NCBI GenBank assembly: GCA_028702695.1
Contig: JAQVOH010000002.1
Location: forward strand, 1 to 45,559
Direction of reading: 5' to 3'
Length of the DNA: 45,559 nucleotides
DNA from: Desulfotomaculaceae bacterium
Lineage (GTDB): Bacteria > Bacillota > Desulfotomaculia > Desulfotomaculales > Pelotomaculaceae
Made by a program: the position numbers and the translations under genes
The notes under the pieces: model-generated
What the model saw: only the letters and a program-made list of their open reading frames with translations
What the model was told of the DNA's origin: nothing
Database searches by the model: none
In this document: positions 6,185-16,196 of the stretch, one piece after another
Position numbering within the stretch: the first letter of the stretch is position 1
Layout of the letters: every line of letters begins with the position of its first letter

Positions 6185-7267
6185 ATGGAAAACTGTGAGC
6201 TTGAGTATGGGGCAGCGGCTAGATTAAAAGAAGGCGTGTTGGATCCCGATCTGTGCAGCGGTTGTGGTGCATGTGTAGGCTTTTGCCCGTATATAAAGTC
6301 TTACAACGAGCGGGTGGCTATTATCCATAATTGCCAGATCTGTGATGGTGTTTGTTACCGGATCTGCCCTCGTGGTTTTACACAATACACGTCTTTACGT
6401 CGTGAGGTATTTGGAGCAGTTGATTTTGATCCTGTGCTTGGAGTCAATAAGGAGATATACTTCGCCCGTGCCGGGGAAGAAGAAATGAGATCGTGCGGTC
6501 AATACGGAGGAGTTGTGACAGCGCTTTCGGCCTTTGCTCTTAAAGATGGGTTTATTGACAGCATCCTAATGACGGGTGGCAATCTGAAAGGAACTAAACC
6601 GGTGTTGGTTTCATCAACTAGTGGTGTAGCTAAGTGCGCCGGCTCAAAATATACTGCTGCGCCTACCCTTAGCCTTTTTCAGGAAGCCATAAAGAATGGT
6701 TATCAGAAGATTGGCGTTGTTGGCCGGCCTTGTCAGGTTACGGCCTCGCGTAAGATGCAGCAAGCTCCTGAAATAAATGGGCAGCGTATTTCACTTGTGA
6801 TTGGACTGTTTTGTATGGGGGCATTTTCACCAGAGTTATACACTTTAGTGAAAGAGAAAGGCTTGGAAAATTGCGACCGTATGGATATACCAAAAGATGT
6901 TCTTTTCAGTAGTTCAGGTGAAGATACAATCATTCCTTATGATGAAATGCGACAATTTATCCGCAATGCCTGCCTTTCCTGCTATGATCCGCTGTCGGAA
7001 CTAGCTGATGTCTCGGTTGGTTCAACTGAATATGATCCTGGTTGGAATGCCTTGATTATACGTACCACAAAGGGTGCTGCGTTGGTTGAACAAGCGTGCG
7101 CCAATGGTTATATCGAGATTAACCCTTACCCTTCAGAGTTATTGCCATTGTTAAAAAGGGCTGTTTTCCGCAAGAAAAAAAGAGTTCTTGGGCGTGTGGA
7201 CTTCACTTATTTGAACCTGCCTGCACCGGAAAGAGAATATTTTCTGTCTACGGGAGATGACGACTAA
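6185..7267 (+). CDS. FrhB-like [4Fe-4S] flavoprotein (coenzyme F420 hydrogenase/dehydrogenase beta subunit family)
   Basis: A 360-residue protein. Residues 17-62 hold ferredoxin-type cysteines (CSGCGACVGFCPY, then CQICDGVCYRICP). Residues 90-340 are an FrhB-type domain: RSCGQYGGVVTALSAFAL, GSKYTAAPT, GVVGRPCQVTASRKM, LVIGLFCMGAF and ACLSCYDPLSELADVSVG, which binds FAD and often one or more clusters. Family members oxidise or reduce F420, quinones or ferredoxin partners. RBS AGAGGTGG precedes the ATG. The stop codon is directly followed by the iorA start, so it probably forms an electron-transfer subunit of the indolepyruvate oxidoreductase. Partner specificity is inferred from position only. 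Confidence 0.8.
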   Translation: MENCELEYGAAARLKEGVLDPDLCSGCGACVGFCPYIKSYNERVAIIHNCQICDGVCYRICPRGFTQYTSLRREVFGAVDFDPVLGVNKEIYFARAGEEEMRSCGQYGGVVTALSAFALKDGFIDSILMTGGNLKGTKPVLVSSTSGVAKCAGSKYTAAPTLSLFQEAIKNGYQKIGVVGRPCQVTASRKMQQAPEINGQRISLVIGLFCMGAFSPELYTLVKEKGLENCDRMDIPKDVLFSSSGEDTIIPYDEMRQFIRNACLSCYDPLSELADVSVGSTEYDPGWNALIIRTTKGAALVEQACANGYIEINPYPSELLPLLKRAVFRKKKRVLGRVDFTYLNLPAPEREYFLSTGDDD

Positions 7268-9184
7268 ATGGGTTGGAAAGACGCCATAGAAGGCAAACCG
7301 GGAGATTTGGTTTTATTAAACGGAAACGAAGCTATCGCAAGAGGAGCCTACGAAGCTGGGGTGCGATATGCTTCTTCCTACCCGGGCTCCCCTTCTTCTG
7401 AAATTACCGAAACGCTGTCCAGGGTACCGGCATCTGATCTTTACGCGGAATGGTCGGTGAATGAGATCGTGTCCCTCGAAGGAGCTACAGCGGCCTCTTT
7501 TGCTGGGCTTAGGGCTATGTGCACCATGAAGGCAGATGGCTTAAATGTAGCCTTTGACTTCCTTACCAGCATGAATTTAGGCGGCTGTAAAGGTGGACTG
7601 GTACTTACCGTGGCAGACGATCCACAGGGACATTCCAGCGTGAAAGAGTATGATTCCCGTTATTTGGCCAAGTCGGCCATGGTTCCGGTGCTTGAACCTT
7701 CTACTGTTAAGGAAGCCAGGGAGATGGCTATCAAGGCATTTGACATATCAGAGCAAATAAAAGGGCCTGTACTCCTGCGTTCTGTTACCCGAGTCTCGCA
7801 CTCACGAGGCTTGGTCAGGCTTGGCGCCCTGGCCCAGGAAAGGAAAAAGGCGGAATTTCCGGTAGGTCAGCGTTTTCTGACCAAAACTCTATTTCACATG
7901 AAGGCCAGAGACAGGTTGATTCAGGCAGCAATTATTTTCGAAGAATGTAAGTTTAATTATACCGAGGGTCCAGATCGGGCAGATACCGTTATATTTTGTT
8001 GCGGCACCAGCCTGTTATATGCCCGGGAGGCTATCAACATCCTGGGCCTTCAAGGCAAAATAAAACTGGTTAAGATAGGGACGACCTTTCCCCTACCGGA
8101 AAGATTTATCCTGTCCAATCTGCAGGGTGTTAAAAACGTTATTTTTGCGGAAGAAATACGTTCTTTTATTGAGGAAGGTGTAATGCTCATCTATGCCAGG
8201 CATAACATTGGCAATATCCGTTTCTACGGTAAAATCTCCGGTGACATTTCTGGAGTACGCGGACCGTTCTGCGGTGAAATGAACCCTGATATTATTATTA
8301 AAGCAATTGCCAGGGTAAAGAGGATTCAATACGAAGCACCAGGCTATTCGCCAGAGACAATAGTGGAATTTTCAACAATGCTCCCACCCAGGGAATACGC
8401 TATGTGTCCGGGTTGCCCGCACCGTGCGTCTTTTTGGGCGGTTAAAACAGCTATTGCCGTGGACAGCAGGGATTGTATCGTTGCGGGAGATATTGGCTGC
8501 TACTGTCTTGGCGCGTGGGATACAGGCTACAATCTCTTTGACAGCCTGCACTGCATGGGCGCTGGACCGGGTATTGCCAGTGGGCTTAGTAAGCTGGAAA
8601 AATTTGGACTAAAGAGGCCTACCTTGACAATCGTTGGCGATTCAACTTTTTATCATGCGGTAATACCAGGCCTTATTAACGGGCGTTATAGCGGTTCTGA
8701 TTTTCTTTGCATTGTCCTGGACAACAGTGTAACGGCGATGACCGGTCACCAGCCACATCCTGGTTCAGGTATAAGCAACCACGGCAGGTCGACTACTGCC
8801 ATACCAATCGAAGAAATCGTCCGTGGGTTGGGTATACCCTGTGCCATAACGGATCCCTTTGAAAACGACAAAACAGCTGAAACAATAAGTTCCACGCTCA
8901 GAGAACCAGGTGTAAAAGTATTAATTTTGCGCCGAGAGTGCGCCCTGGTGGCAGCACGCAAGCATCAGCATAAGAAGCAACGTGTTTATGTCGACCAATC
9001 ACTTTGCAGGGGTGAGTCTTGTGGATGCGGTCGTTTTTGCACTTCAGTGTGGGGCTGCCCGGGCAATATCTGGGATCCTGTTGCAGGAAAGGCTGTTATA
9101 GATGAAGCGGTTTGCGCCGGATGCGGCGTCTGCGCAACTTTGTGTCCTGCCGGGGCGATCATCGCCGAGGAGGTCGATAAATAA
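7268..9184 (+). CDS. iorA: indolepyruvate:ferredoxin oxidoreductase, alpha subunit
   Basis: A 638-residue protein matching IorA (usual length 580-640). The N-terminal PYR-type domain (GNEAIARGAYEAGVRYASSY, then PGSPSSEI) is followed by a middle pyrimidine/transketolase C-like part. The TPP-binding domain contains CPGCPHRASF, GDIGCYCLGA, and GDSTFYHAVIPGL...DNSVTAMTGHQPHPG. The C-terminus carries ferredoxin cysteines (CRGESCGCGRFC and CAGCGVCATLCPAG). It oxidatively decarboxylates aryl pyruvates to aryl-acetyl-CoA and reduces ferredoxin, as part of aromatic amino acid fermentation, in the cytoplasm. It can also run in reverse. It is fused end to end with the FrhB-like gene and overlaps iorB by one base. 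Confidence 0.93.
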   Translation: MGWKDAIEGKPGDLVLLNGNEAIARGAYEAGVRYASSYPGSPSSEITETLSRVPASDLYAEWSVNEIVSLEGATAASFAGLRAMCTMKADGLNVAFDFLTSMNLGGCKGGLVLTVADDPQGHSSVKEYDSRYLAKSAMVPVLEPSTVKEAREMAIKAFDISEQIKGPVLLRSVTRVSHSRGLVRLGALAQERKKAEFPVGQRFLTKTLFHMKARDRLIQAAIIFEECKFNYTEGPDRADTVIFCCGTSLLYAREAINILGLQGKIKLVKIGTTFPLPERFILSNLQGVKNVIFAEEIRSFIEEGVMLIYARHNIGNIRFYGKISGDISGVRGPFCGEMNPDIIIKAIARVKRIQYEAPGYSPETIVEFSTMLPPREYAMCPGCPHRASFWAVKTAIAVDSRDCIVAGDIGCYCLGAWDTGYNLFDSLHCMGAGPGIASGLSKLEKFGLKRPTLTIVGDSTFYHAVIPGLINGRYSGSDFLCIVLDNSVTAMTGHQPHPGSGISNHGRSTTAIPIEEIVRGLGIPCAITDPFENDKTAETISSTLREPGVKVLILRRECALVAARKHQHKKQRVYVDQSLCRGESCGCGRFCTSVWGCPGNIWDPVAGKAVIDEAVCAGCGVCATLCPAGAIIAEEVDK

Positions 9185-9798
9185 TGAAAGATCCCATCAA
9201 TATGGTTATTACTGGAGTGGGTGGCCAGGGCAATATCCTAGTTTCAGAAATCCTGGCGAAAGCCGCATCGGTAGAAGGCTTCAGGGTTACGGTCGGGGAA
9301 TCCTACGGTATGTCGCAGCGTGGCGGTTCTGTATCCTCTCACATCCGTTTATCACGCAACTGCTTATATGGACCGATTATTCCGGCGGGCCACGTCGATA
9401 TTATTGTTGGTTTTGAACCTGTTGAGGCGGCACGGATTGCCCTTGAACTAGGCAGCCCTAACGTAAAAATCATCGTCAACCCCCGCCCGGTCTTCCCTGT
9501 TCACGTCCTCATGGGCAAATGCGAATACCCGCCAATAGAAGATTTGCTGGATAAAATTAAAGGAATAACTGCTCAGACCCTAATCATTGAGAGCACGGTT
9601 CTTGCGGCACAGGTCGGCGATCCTGTTGTTCAGAATATAATTATGGTCGGTGCCCTGGCAGGCTCCGGCTATATGCCTATCCCCCGTGAAACTTTTGAGG
9701 AGATAATTACCAGAGTAGTACCACAAAAAGCTTTGGAATTAAACCAAAAGGCATTTAAAATAGGTTTTGAAACAGCCCAAAACATAAATAGGTCATAA
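9184..9798 (+). CDS. iorB: indolepyruvate:ferredoxin oxidoreductase, beta subunit
   Basis: A 204-residue protein of the pyruvate/2-oxoacid ferredoxin oxidoreductase gamma-domain family. The signature ITGVGGQGNILVSEILAKAA followed by GESYGMSQRGGSVSSHIR is diagnostic for IorB, which joins IorA to form the catalytic dimer or tetramer. Its ATG overlaps the TAA of iorA (TAATG), indicating translational coupling. The downstream hairpin at 9932-9960 ends the operon. No tryptophan transaminase or acyl-CoA synthetase gene lies beside it, so the physiological 2-oxoacid must come from elsewhere. Confidence 0.93.
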   Translation: MKDPINMVITGVGGQGNILVSEILAKAASVEGFRVTVGESYGMSQRGGSVSSHIRLSRNCLYGPIIPAGHVDIIVGFEPVEAARIALELGSPNVKIIVNPRPVFPVHVLMGKCEYPPIEDLLDKIKGITAQTLIIESTVLAAQVGDPVVQNIIMVGALAGSGYMPIPRETFEEIITRVVPQKALELNQKAFKIGFETAQNINRS

Positions 9799-9931
9799 AT
9801 CGAGTTGCCATAATTAAATTCCACATGCCGCTATCGTGGAGTCGCAGAGAATATTAAAATGCGTTTAATGTAAGGTTGTGTTTTCGTACAGAACAACATG
9901 CAATAAACATTTTCCTGGTTCGAAAATAGAA

Positions 9932-9960
9932 TAAACGGAGGACGTAATGTCCTCCGTTTA
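9932..9960. terminator. bidirectional terminator between iorB and the pyruvate oxidoreductase gene
   Basis: A perfect 12-bp inverted repeat (9932-9943 with 9949-9960, loop GTAAT) contains ACGGAGGAC/GTCCTCCGT and is followed by TTTT on the plus strand and a weaker T-rich run on the minus strand. It lies between two convergent genes and can serve both. Confidence 0.8.
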
Positions 9961-9992
9961 TTTTGATTCTTTAGAACGCAACCAACAAGCTC

Positions 9993-12900
9993 TTAACCTT
10001 CTGATTGTTTTTTGTAGAATTCGTATCTTTCCTTGGCATCTTCTTGTGTTTTGACGAAGAGCTGTTCTGCCTGTGCAGGGAACAGCTTGGCAAGTGAGCT
10101 GTAACGAGTTTCGCTCATAATGAAGTTTCTGAAGGAATCCAGATCTGGCTCTTTAGAATCGAGGATAAATGGATTCTTGCCCTCTTTCTTAAGATCAGGA
10201 TTGTACCTGTACAGGTGCCAGTAACCAGCTTTAACAGCCTTGGCCATTTCTTGCTGGCTCTTGGTCATATTGATACCGTGGTTAATACAGGAAGAATAAC
10301 AGATGACCAAGGACGGTCCGGGATACTCTTCAGCTTCCTTGAAGGCTTTAACGCATTGGGCCTGGTCGGCTCCCATGGCAACCTGTGCCACATAAACATA
10401 GCCGTAGGTCATAGCCATGGCACCGAGGTCTTTCTTCTTCGTCTTCTTACCGGCAGCGGCAAATTTGGCAATAGCTGCAGCTGGTGTCGCTTTTGAGGAT
10501 TGACCACCGGTATTGGAATAAACTTCGGTGTCTAAGACCAGGATGTTGATATCTTCACCGGATGCCAGCACGTGGTCTAAGCCGCCGTAACCGATATCAT
10601 AGCCCCAACCATCACCGCCGAAGGCCCAGTTGGATTTCTTGATCAGGAAGTCTTTCCTGTCGATAATCTCTTTCAGTACAGGATTGGTCTGCCCTTCCAA
10701 CAGGGGTAAGATCTTGGCTGACGCTGCTTTGGATGCTTCAGCATTATACATGCCTTCCAGCCATTCCTGGAATGCATCTTTAATTTCCTGTGAAATATCA
10801 AGAGATATGGCTTCTTGCATCAGTTCGGCAACTTTATTTCTGATCTTCTTCACACCTAAATATAGACCAAAGCCGAATTCCGCGCTGTCTTCAAACAGGG
10901 AATTTGACCAAGCCGGGCCCTTACCTTCAGCGTTTGTAGTGTAAGGCATGGAAGGAGCAGCAGCAGCCCAGATGGATGTACATCCCGTGGCGTTCGACAT
11001 CATCATCCTGTCCCCAAATAGCTGGGTGAGAAGTTTGACGTACGGAGTTTCGCCGCAACCGGCGCAGGCGCCGGAGAACTCCAGCAGGGGTTGGCAGAAC
11101 TGGCTACCTTTTACGCTGTATTTATTCCAGAGTTTGTCTTTTACGGGAATCGTCATGGCAAATTCCCAGTTGGCTGCTTCAATATCTTTTTGGCTGTCCA
11201 GGCTTTCCATAACGAGGGATTTTTCCTTCGACGGGCAAGTATTGACGCACACTTCACAGCCCATGCAATCTAAAGGATCAACCTGCATGCGATAAGCTAG
11301 TCCGGCCAGCTGCTTACCAATAGCTGGTTTGGTTTCAAACTCAGCCGGAGCGTTCTTGGCTTCTTCCTCGGTCAACAGGATCGGCCTGATCGCTGCGTGC
11401 GGGCAAACAAACGAACACTGGTTGCACTGGATGCAATTTTCTTTAATCCACCTGGGTACAAACGCTGCCACGCCGCGTTTTTCGTATTTAGCAGTGCCGG
11501 ACGGGAAGGTACCGTCTTCCACACCTTTAAAGGCGCTGACGGGAAGAGTATCTCCCTCATTCCTGTTCATGATCCGTAAGACATTTTTAATGAAATCGGG
11601 CTCGTCTTTTTCTACAACCGGCTCATCAGGAGCATCAGCCCACGCGGCAGGTATGTCAATTTTTACCAGATTACCAACACCTGTATCAACAGCTGCATTA
11701 TTCATGCTAACGATCTTGTCGCCTTTTTTACCATAAGCTTTCATGATCTGAGCTTTCATGTAACCAACAGCTTCGTCAATAGCAATTACTCTTGACAGTT
11801 TGAAGAAGGCTGCCTGCATAATCATGTTGGTACGGTTGCCTAAACCTATTTCTCTAGCGAGTTCCACAGCATTGATCGTAAAGAAGTTAATTTTGTTTTT
11901 AGCAATATATCTCTTAAGCTTTGCCGGCAATTTTTCTTCCAGTTCTTCCGGTGACCAAATAGTGTTAAGCAGGAAGGCACCGCCTGGCTTGAGACCTGCA
12001 GTTAAATCATAAACGTTAACATAAGACTGGTTGCTGCATGAAATGAAGTCGGCTGTGTTAATCAGGTAAGGAGCCTTAATGGGCTTCTTACCAAAGCGCA
12101 GGTGGGAAACGGTGATGCCTCCTGATTTTTTGGAGTCATAGGCAAAATAGGCTTGCGCAAAAAGGTCAGTATGGTCACCAATGATTTCGACAGCCTGTTT
12201 GTTGGCGCCGACTGTACCGTCAGAACCTAACCCCCAGAATTTGCATTGAATGGTTCCTGGCGGAGCAACGTCTATATCCTCGCCCCTCGGCAGGGATGTA
12301 AAGGATACATCGTCTATAATGCTGATAGTGAAATTATTCTTTGGCTTATCCGCTTTCAGGTTTTCATATACTGCTACGATATCGGAGGGCAGGGTGTCTT
12401 TAGAACCCAGACCGTAACGTCCACCAACGACAAGAGGTTTTTCAATATCTGTATTGAAGAATAAGTTGCAAATGTCGTTATACAGCGGTTCTCCAGGGGA
12501 ACCTGGTGTCTTAATCCGGTCAAGTACAGCAATCTTCTTTACAGTTTTCGGGTAAACGTTGAAGAAGTATTTTGACGAGAAGGGCCTGTAAAGGTGTACT
12601 TTAATGATACCTACTTTTTCACCCTTGGCCATTAAATAGTTGATGGTCTCTTCCGCAGTATCACAGACAGAACCCATTGCAACGATAATGTTTTCAGCTT
12701 CCGGATCTCCGTAATAATCAAATGGTTTATATTCCCGGCCGGTGATCTTGCCGATTTCCTGCATATAGTCATTTACGATATCTGGTACTGGCTCGAAGAA
12801 TGGGCTACATGCTTCTCTAGCCTGGAAGAAAATATCCGGGTTCTGGTTGGAACCTCTAATAACCGGGCGGTCAGGATTTAAGCTGTTGTCCCTGAATGCC

Positions 12901-13505
12901 TTGACAGCATCCATGTCAACCAGTTTGGCAAAATCCGCGTAATCAATGACTTCTACTTTCTGTTGTTCATGGGAGGTTCTGAACCCGTCATAGAAGTGCA
13001 GGAAGGGTATCTTGGACTTAATGGCAGCCAGGTGGGCGATACCACCGAGATCGATAACTTCCTGGACACTGTTGGAACACAGTAACGCAAAGCCTGTTTG
13101 AACGGTGGACAAAACATCGGAGTGGTCACCGAAGATATTCAAAGCATGGGTTGCCAGGCTGCGGGCGGTTACATGCAACACGCCGGGGAGAAGTTCGCCA
13201 GCTATTTTGTACATGTTGGGGATCATCAGCAACAAGCCTTGTGATGCAGTATAACTTGTCGATAATGCACCAGCGCACAATGCGCCGTGCAAGGCTCCGG
13301 CAGCGCCTGCTTCAGATTGCATTTCTGTAACGTCCACAGTTTGACCGAAAATGTTTTTCAGTCCCTGAGCGCTCCACTCATCCACATATTCTGCCATCGG
13401 AGAGGATGGAGTAATGGGGAAAATGCAGGCACATTCGGTAAAAGCATAAGACACATAAGCGGCTGCCTTAGTCCCGTCCATCGTCTTCATCTTGTCTTTT
13501 GCCAT
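9993..13505 (-). CDS. mmcM/nifJ: pyruvate:ferredoxin (flavodoxin) oxidoreductase
   Basis: A 1170-residue single-chain enzyme, the normal length for homodimeric PFOR. The order is: PYR-like domain (AYVSYAFTECACIFPITPSSPM), middle gamma domain (GSDGTVGANKQAVEII), two [4Fe-4S] clusters (CIQCNQCSFVCPHAA and CMGCEVCVNTCPS), then the TPP domain with a proximal-cluster cysteine (FSGACAGCGETPYVKLLTQ) and EVYSNTGGQSSKATP. It converts pyruvate and CoA to acetyl-CoA, CO2 and reduced ferredoxin, the last step of the pathway encoded upstream. RBS AAGGAGG precedes ATG 13505. A 213-base gap with its own candidate promoters separates it from the transcarboxylase gene, so it may be expressed both with and apart from the mmc operon. 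Confidence 0.96.
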   Translation of the reverse strand: MAKDKMKTMDGTKAAAYVSYAFTECACIFPITPSSPMAEYVDEWSAQGLKNIFGQTVDVTEMQSEAGAAGALHGALCAGALSTSYTASQGLLLMIPNMYKIAGELLPGVLHVTARSLATHALNIFGDHSDVLSTVQTGFALLCSNSVQEVIDLGGIAHLAAIKSKIPFLHFYDGFRTSHEQQKVEVIDYADFAKLVDMDAVKAFRDNSLNPDRPVIRGSNQNPDIFFQAREACSPFFEPVPDIVNDYMQEIGKITGREYKPFDYYGDPEAENIIVAMGSVCDTAEETINYLMAKGEKVGIIKVHLYRPFSSKYFFNVYPKTVKKIAVLDRIKTPGSPGEPLYNDICNLFFNTDIEKPLVVGGRYGLGSKDTLPSDIVAVYENLKADKPKNNFTISIIDDVSFTSLPRGEDIDVAPPGTIQCKFWGLGSDGTVGANKQAVEIIGDHTDLFAQAYFAYDSKKSGGITVSHLRFGKKPIKAPYLINTADFISCSNQSYVNVYDLTAGLKPGGAFLLNTIWSPEELEEKLPAKLKRYIAKNKINFFTINAVELAREIGLGNRTNMIMQAAFFKLSRVIAIDEAVGYMKAQIMKAYGKKGDKIVSMNNAAVDTGVGNLVKIDIPAAWADAPDEPVVEKDEPDFIKNVLRIMNRNEGDTLPVSAFKGVEDGTFPSGTAKYEKRGVAAFVPRWIKENCIQCNQCSFVCPHAAIRPILLTEEEAKNAPAEFETKPAIGKQLAGLAYRMQVDPLDCMGCEVCVNTCPSKEKSLVMESLDSQKDIEAANWEFAMTIPVKDKLWNKYSVKGSQFCQPLLEFSGACAGCGETPYVKLLTQLFGDRMMMSNATGCTSIWAAAAPSMPYTTNAEGKGPAWSNSLFEDSAEFGFGLYLGVKKIRNKVAELMQEAISLDISQEIKDAFQEWLEGMYNAEASKAASAKILPLLEGQTNPVLKEIIDRKDFLIKKSNWAFGGDGWGYDIGYGGLDHVLASGEDINILVLDTEVYSNTGGQSSKATPAAAIAKFAAAGKKTKKKDLGAMAMTYGYVYVAQVAMGADQAQCVKAFKEAEEYPGPSLVICYSSCINHGINMTKSQQEMAKAVKAGYWHLYRYNPDLKKEGKNPFILDSKEPDLDSFRNFIMSETRYSSLAKLFPAQAEQLFVKTQEDAKERYEFYKKQSEG

Positions 13506-13550
13506 TAATTAGTTAACCTCCTTATAGTTGAGCTTCAAGCCAGTAACGAT

Positions 13551-13620
13551 CATGTGATTGTAAGCCTGGCTATTGCCAGTATAAACATCAATATCTTATC
13601 ACATGTAACTAGTTGTTCAA
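13551..13620 (-). promoter_or_regulatory. promoter/operator region of the pyruvate oxidoreductase gene
   Basis: On the minus strand a sigma-A-type promoter can be read: TTGAAC (13615-13620), 16 bp, TAAGAT (13593-13598). Downstream, TGGCAATAGCCAGGCT (13563-13578) has GG and GC at exact -24/-12 spacing but a poor -12 half, so it is only a weak sigma-54 candidate. Two nested inverted repeats occur: CTGGC-TATT-GCCAG (13566-13579), and CATGTGAT (13551-13558) with ATCACATG (13598-13605). They look like operator sites. Confidence 0.45.
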
Positions 13621-13663
13621 AACAAGTAAATCTAAAACAGTTCGTTAATTGAAAAAGTTTTTG

Positions 13664-13686
13664 CGGACCGCTATACTGGCGGTCCG
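13664..13686 (-). terminator. hairpin after the transcarboxylase gene (partial terminator?)
   Basis: CGGACCGC-TATACTG-GCGGTCCG forms a perfect 8-bp GC-rich stem. Downstream on the minus strand it is followed by GCAAAAACTTTTT rather than an immediate T-tract, so it may end only part of the transcripts or protect a 3' end, letting some reading continue into the pyruvate oxidoreductase gene. Confidence 0.5.
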
Positions 13687-13718
13687 TCAGTCTATTTTAT
13701 ATATTCACGAAATTCAAA

Positions 13719-15122
13719 TTAAAAGGGATAGAATTCGGAGCTAGCTTTGGCTAGTTCAATATCGACATTGAGCTTTTTGGCCATGCGCTCTTCAAGGAAT
13801 TTGGGAGCGACCTGCGGGTAAATAGCACAGGAGATGATATCCTCTTCTTTTTCCATGACCGGGGCGATCATTTCCTTGGCCTTTGGCAGTTCGGGCTCCA
13901 GCATATCGGCTGGACGGCAGGTGATAGGCTGTTCGTCGCCGATAATCATCCTGCGGGCTTCTTCGTTAATTGCAGCCGGAGGGCGTCCGTAATAACCGCG
14001 CATGTACTGCTTTACTTCGTTGGTGCACATTTTATAGCGGCCCATGAGTACGTTCAGCACCGCCTGGGAACCTACGATCTGGCTGGACGGGGTCACCAGC
14101 GGCGGCCACCCGAAGTCTTCCTGCACTCGCGGCATTTCCTCAAGCACCTCAGGCAGGCGATCTAAAGCGTTAGCCTGCTGCAGTTGGGAAAGGAAGTTGG
14201 ACATCATACCTCCTGGTACTTGGGAAACCAGAATGCCAGCATCCGGGTACTTCTGGGCCAGGTCGAACGTCGCGTAAAGCGGGCGAATGTTCTTCCAGTA
14301 ATCAGCAAGTTCAATCATGGGTTCGAGATCTAAGCCTGTATCGTATTCCGTTCCCGCAAAGGCTGAGCACATAACTTCAATGGACGGCTGCGAAGTTTGC
14401 ACCGACATTGGGGATATCGCGCAGTCAATAATGTTAGCCCCTGCTTCAATACCTTTCATGTAAGCCATTGCACCCATACCGCTAGTATAGTGGCAGTGGA
14501 TTTGGATAGGCAACTCGATCCCTGCACCCCGTATGCCCTTTACGATATCGGCAGTCATATATGGCGCAATTATGCCAGCCATGTCTTTAATGGCGATGGA
14601 ATGCACTCCCATACCTTCAAGTTCTCTGGCTAATTTAACATAGTGGTCTACAGTGTGAACCGGGCTGATGGCGTAACAAATGGTGCCCTGAGCATGTGCG
14701 CCCTCATCAATCACGGTTCTAATAGCTACTTCCAGGTTGCGGTAGTCGTTCAAGGCATCGAAGCAACGGAAGATATCCATACCGTTATAAACAGCTTTTT
14801 TAATAAATTCAATCAAGACATCATCGGCATAGTTCCGATAACCGACTACGTTTTGTCCTCTTAGCAGCATTTGAGTTTTGGTCTTTTTGAGATGACGCCT
14901 TATCACTCTGAGGCGCTCCCACGGATCGTCGTCGCAGAACCTCATGCAAGTATCAAAAGTTGCTCCGCCCCAACATTCCATCGAAAAGAAACCTATTTCA
15001 TCGTGTTTCTCAGCGATGGGAATCATGTGCTCAGTCTTCATCCGGGTTGCCAACAGCGACTGGTGGGCATCCCGGAAAGTGGTATCGGTTATTAATGCAG
15101 CTTTTGGACCTTTTGTTGCCAT
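13719..15122 (-). CDS. mmcL: methylmalonyl-CoA:pyruvate transcarboxylase 5S-type subunit (oxaloacetate decarboxylase alpha-like)
   Basis: A 467-residue protein with the DRE-TIM/HMGL-like barrel of transcarboxylase 5S, pyruvate carboxylase CT and OadA: ITDTTFRDAHQSLLATRM (metal Asp), IAIKDMAGIIAPY (carbamylated Lys), and IHCHYTSGMGAMAYMKGIEA (metal His-x-His). A C-terminal PYC_OADA-type domain follows, but no biotin domain, which is supplied by the separate carrier. It moves the carboxyl group between biotin and pyruvate/oxaloacetate. ATG 15122 is chosen because GGAGG at 15131-15135 precedes it; the longer frame from 15182 overlaps the end of malate dehydrogenase. Lack of a membrane beta subunit argues for transcarboxylase rather than a sodium pump. 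Confidence 0.9.
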   Translation of the reverse strand: MATKGPKAALITDTTFRDAHQSLLATRMKTEHMIPIAEKHDEIGFFSMECWGGATFDTCMRFCDDDPWERLRVIRRHLKKTKTQMLLRGQNVVGYRNYADDVLIEFIKKAVYNGMDIFRCFDALNDYRNLEVAIRTVIDEGAHAQGTICYAISPVHTVDHYVKLARELEGMGVHSIAIKDMAGIIAPYMTADIVKGIRGAGIELPIQIHCHYTSGMGAMAYMKGIEAGANIIDCAISPMSVQTSQPSIEVMCSAFAGTEYDTGLDLEPMIELADYWKNIRPLYATFDLAQKYPDAGILVSQVPGGMMSNFLSQLQQANALDRLPEVLEEMPRVQEDFGWPPLVTPSSQIVGSQAVLNVLMGRYKMCTNEVKQYMRGYYGRPPAAINEEARRMIIGDEQPITCRPADMLEPELPKAKEMIAPVMEKEEDIISCAIYPQVAPKFLEERMAKKLNVDIELAKASSEFYPF

Positions 15123-15168
15123 CTTTTTATCCTCCCCTTTTCTCGCTGGCTGGACTGAAGTCAAGGTA

Positions 15169-16116
<948 letters not shown>

Positions 16117-16162
16117 CTAACCCTAAATTAATATTACTTTCATCTGGTTGTTTTGCTCCACA

Positions 16163-16183
16163 GAGGCGCTGCAACAGCGCCTC
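16163..16183 (-). other. stable hairpin between biotin carrier and malate dehydrogenase genes
   Basis: A perfect 9-bp stem GAGGCGCTG/CAGCGCCTC with a three-base loop lies just after the biotin carrier gene on the transcribed strand. It lacks a T-tract. It is probably an mRNA processing or 3'-end protection element that sets relative expression within the operon. Confidence 0.55.
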
Positions 16184-16196
16184 CGACCTTTTATAA

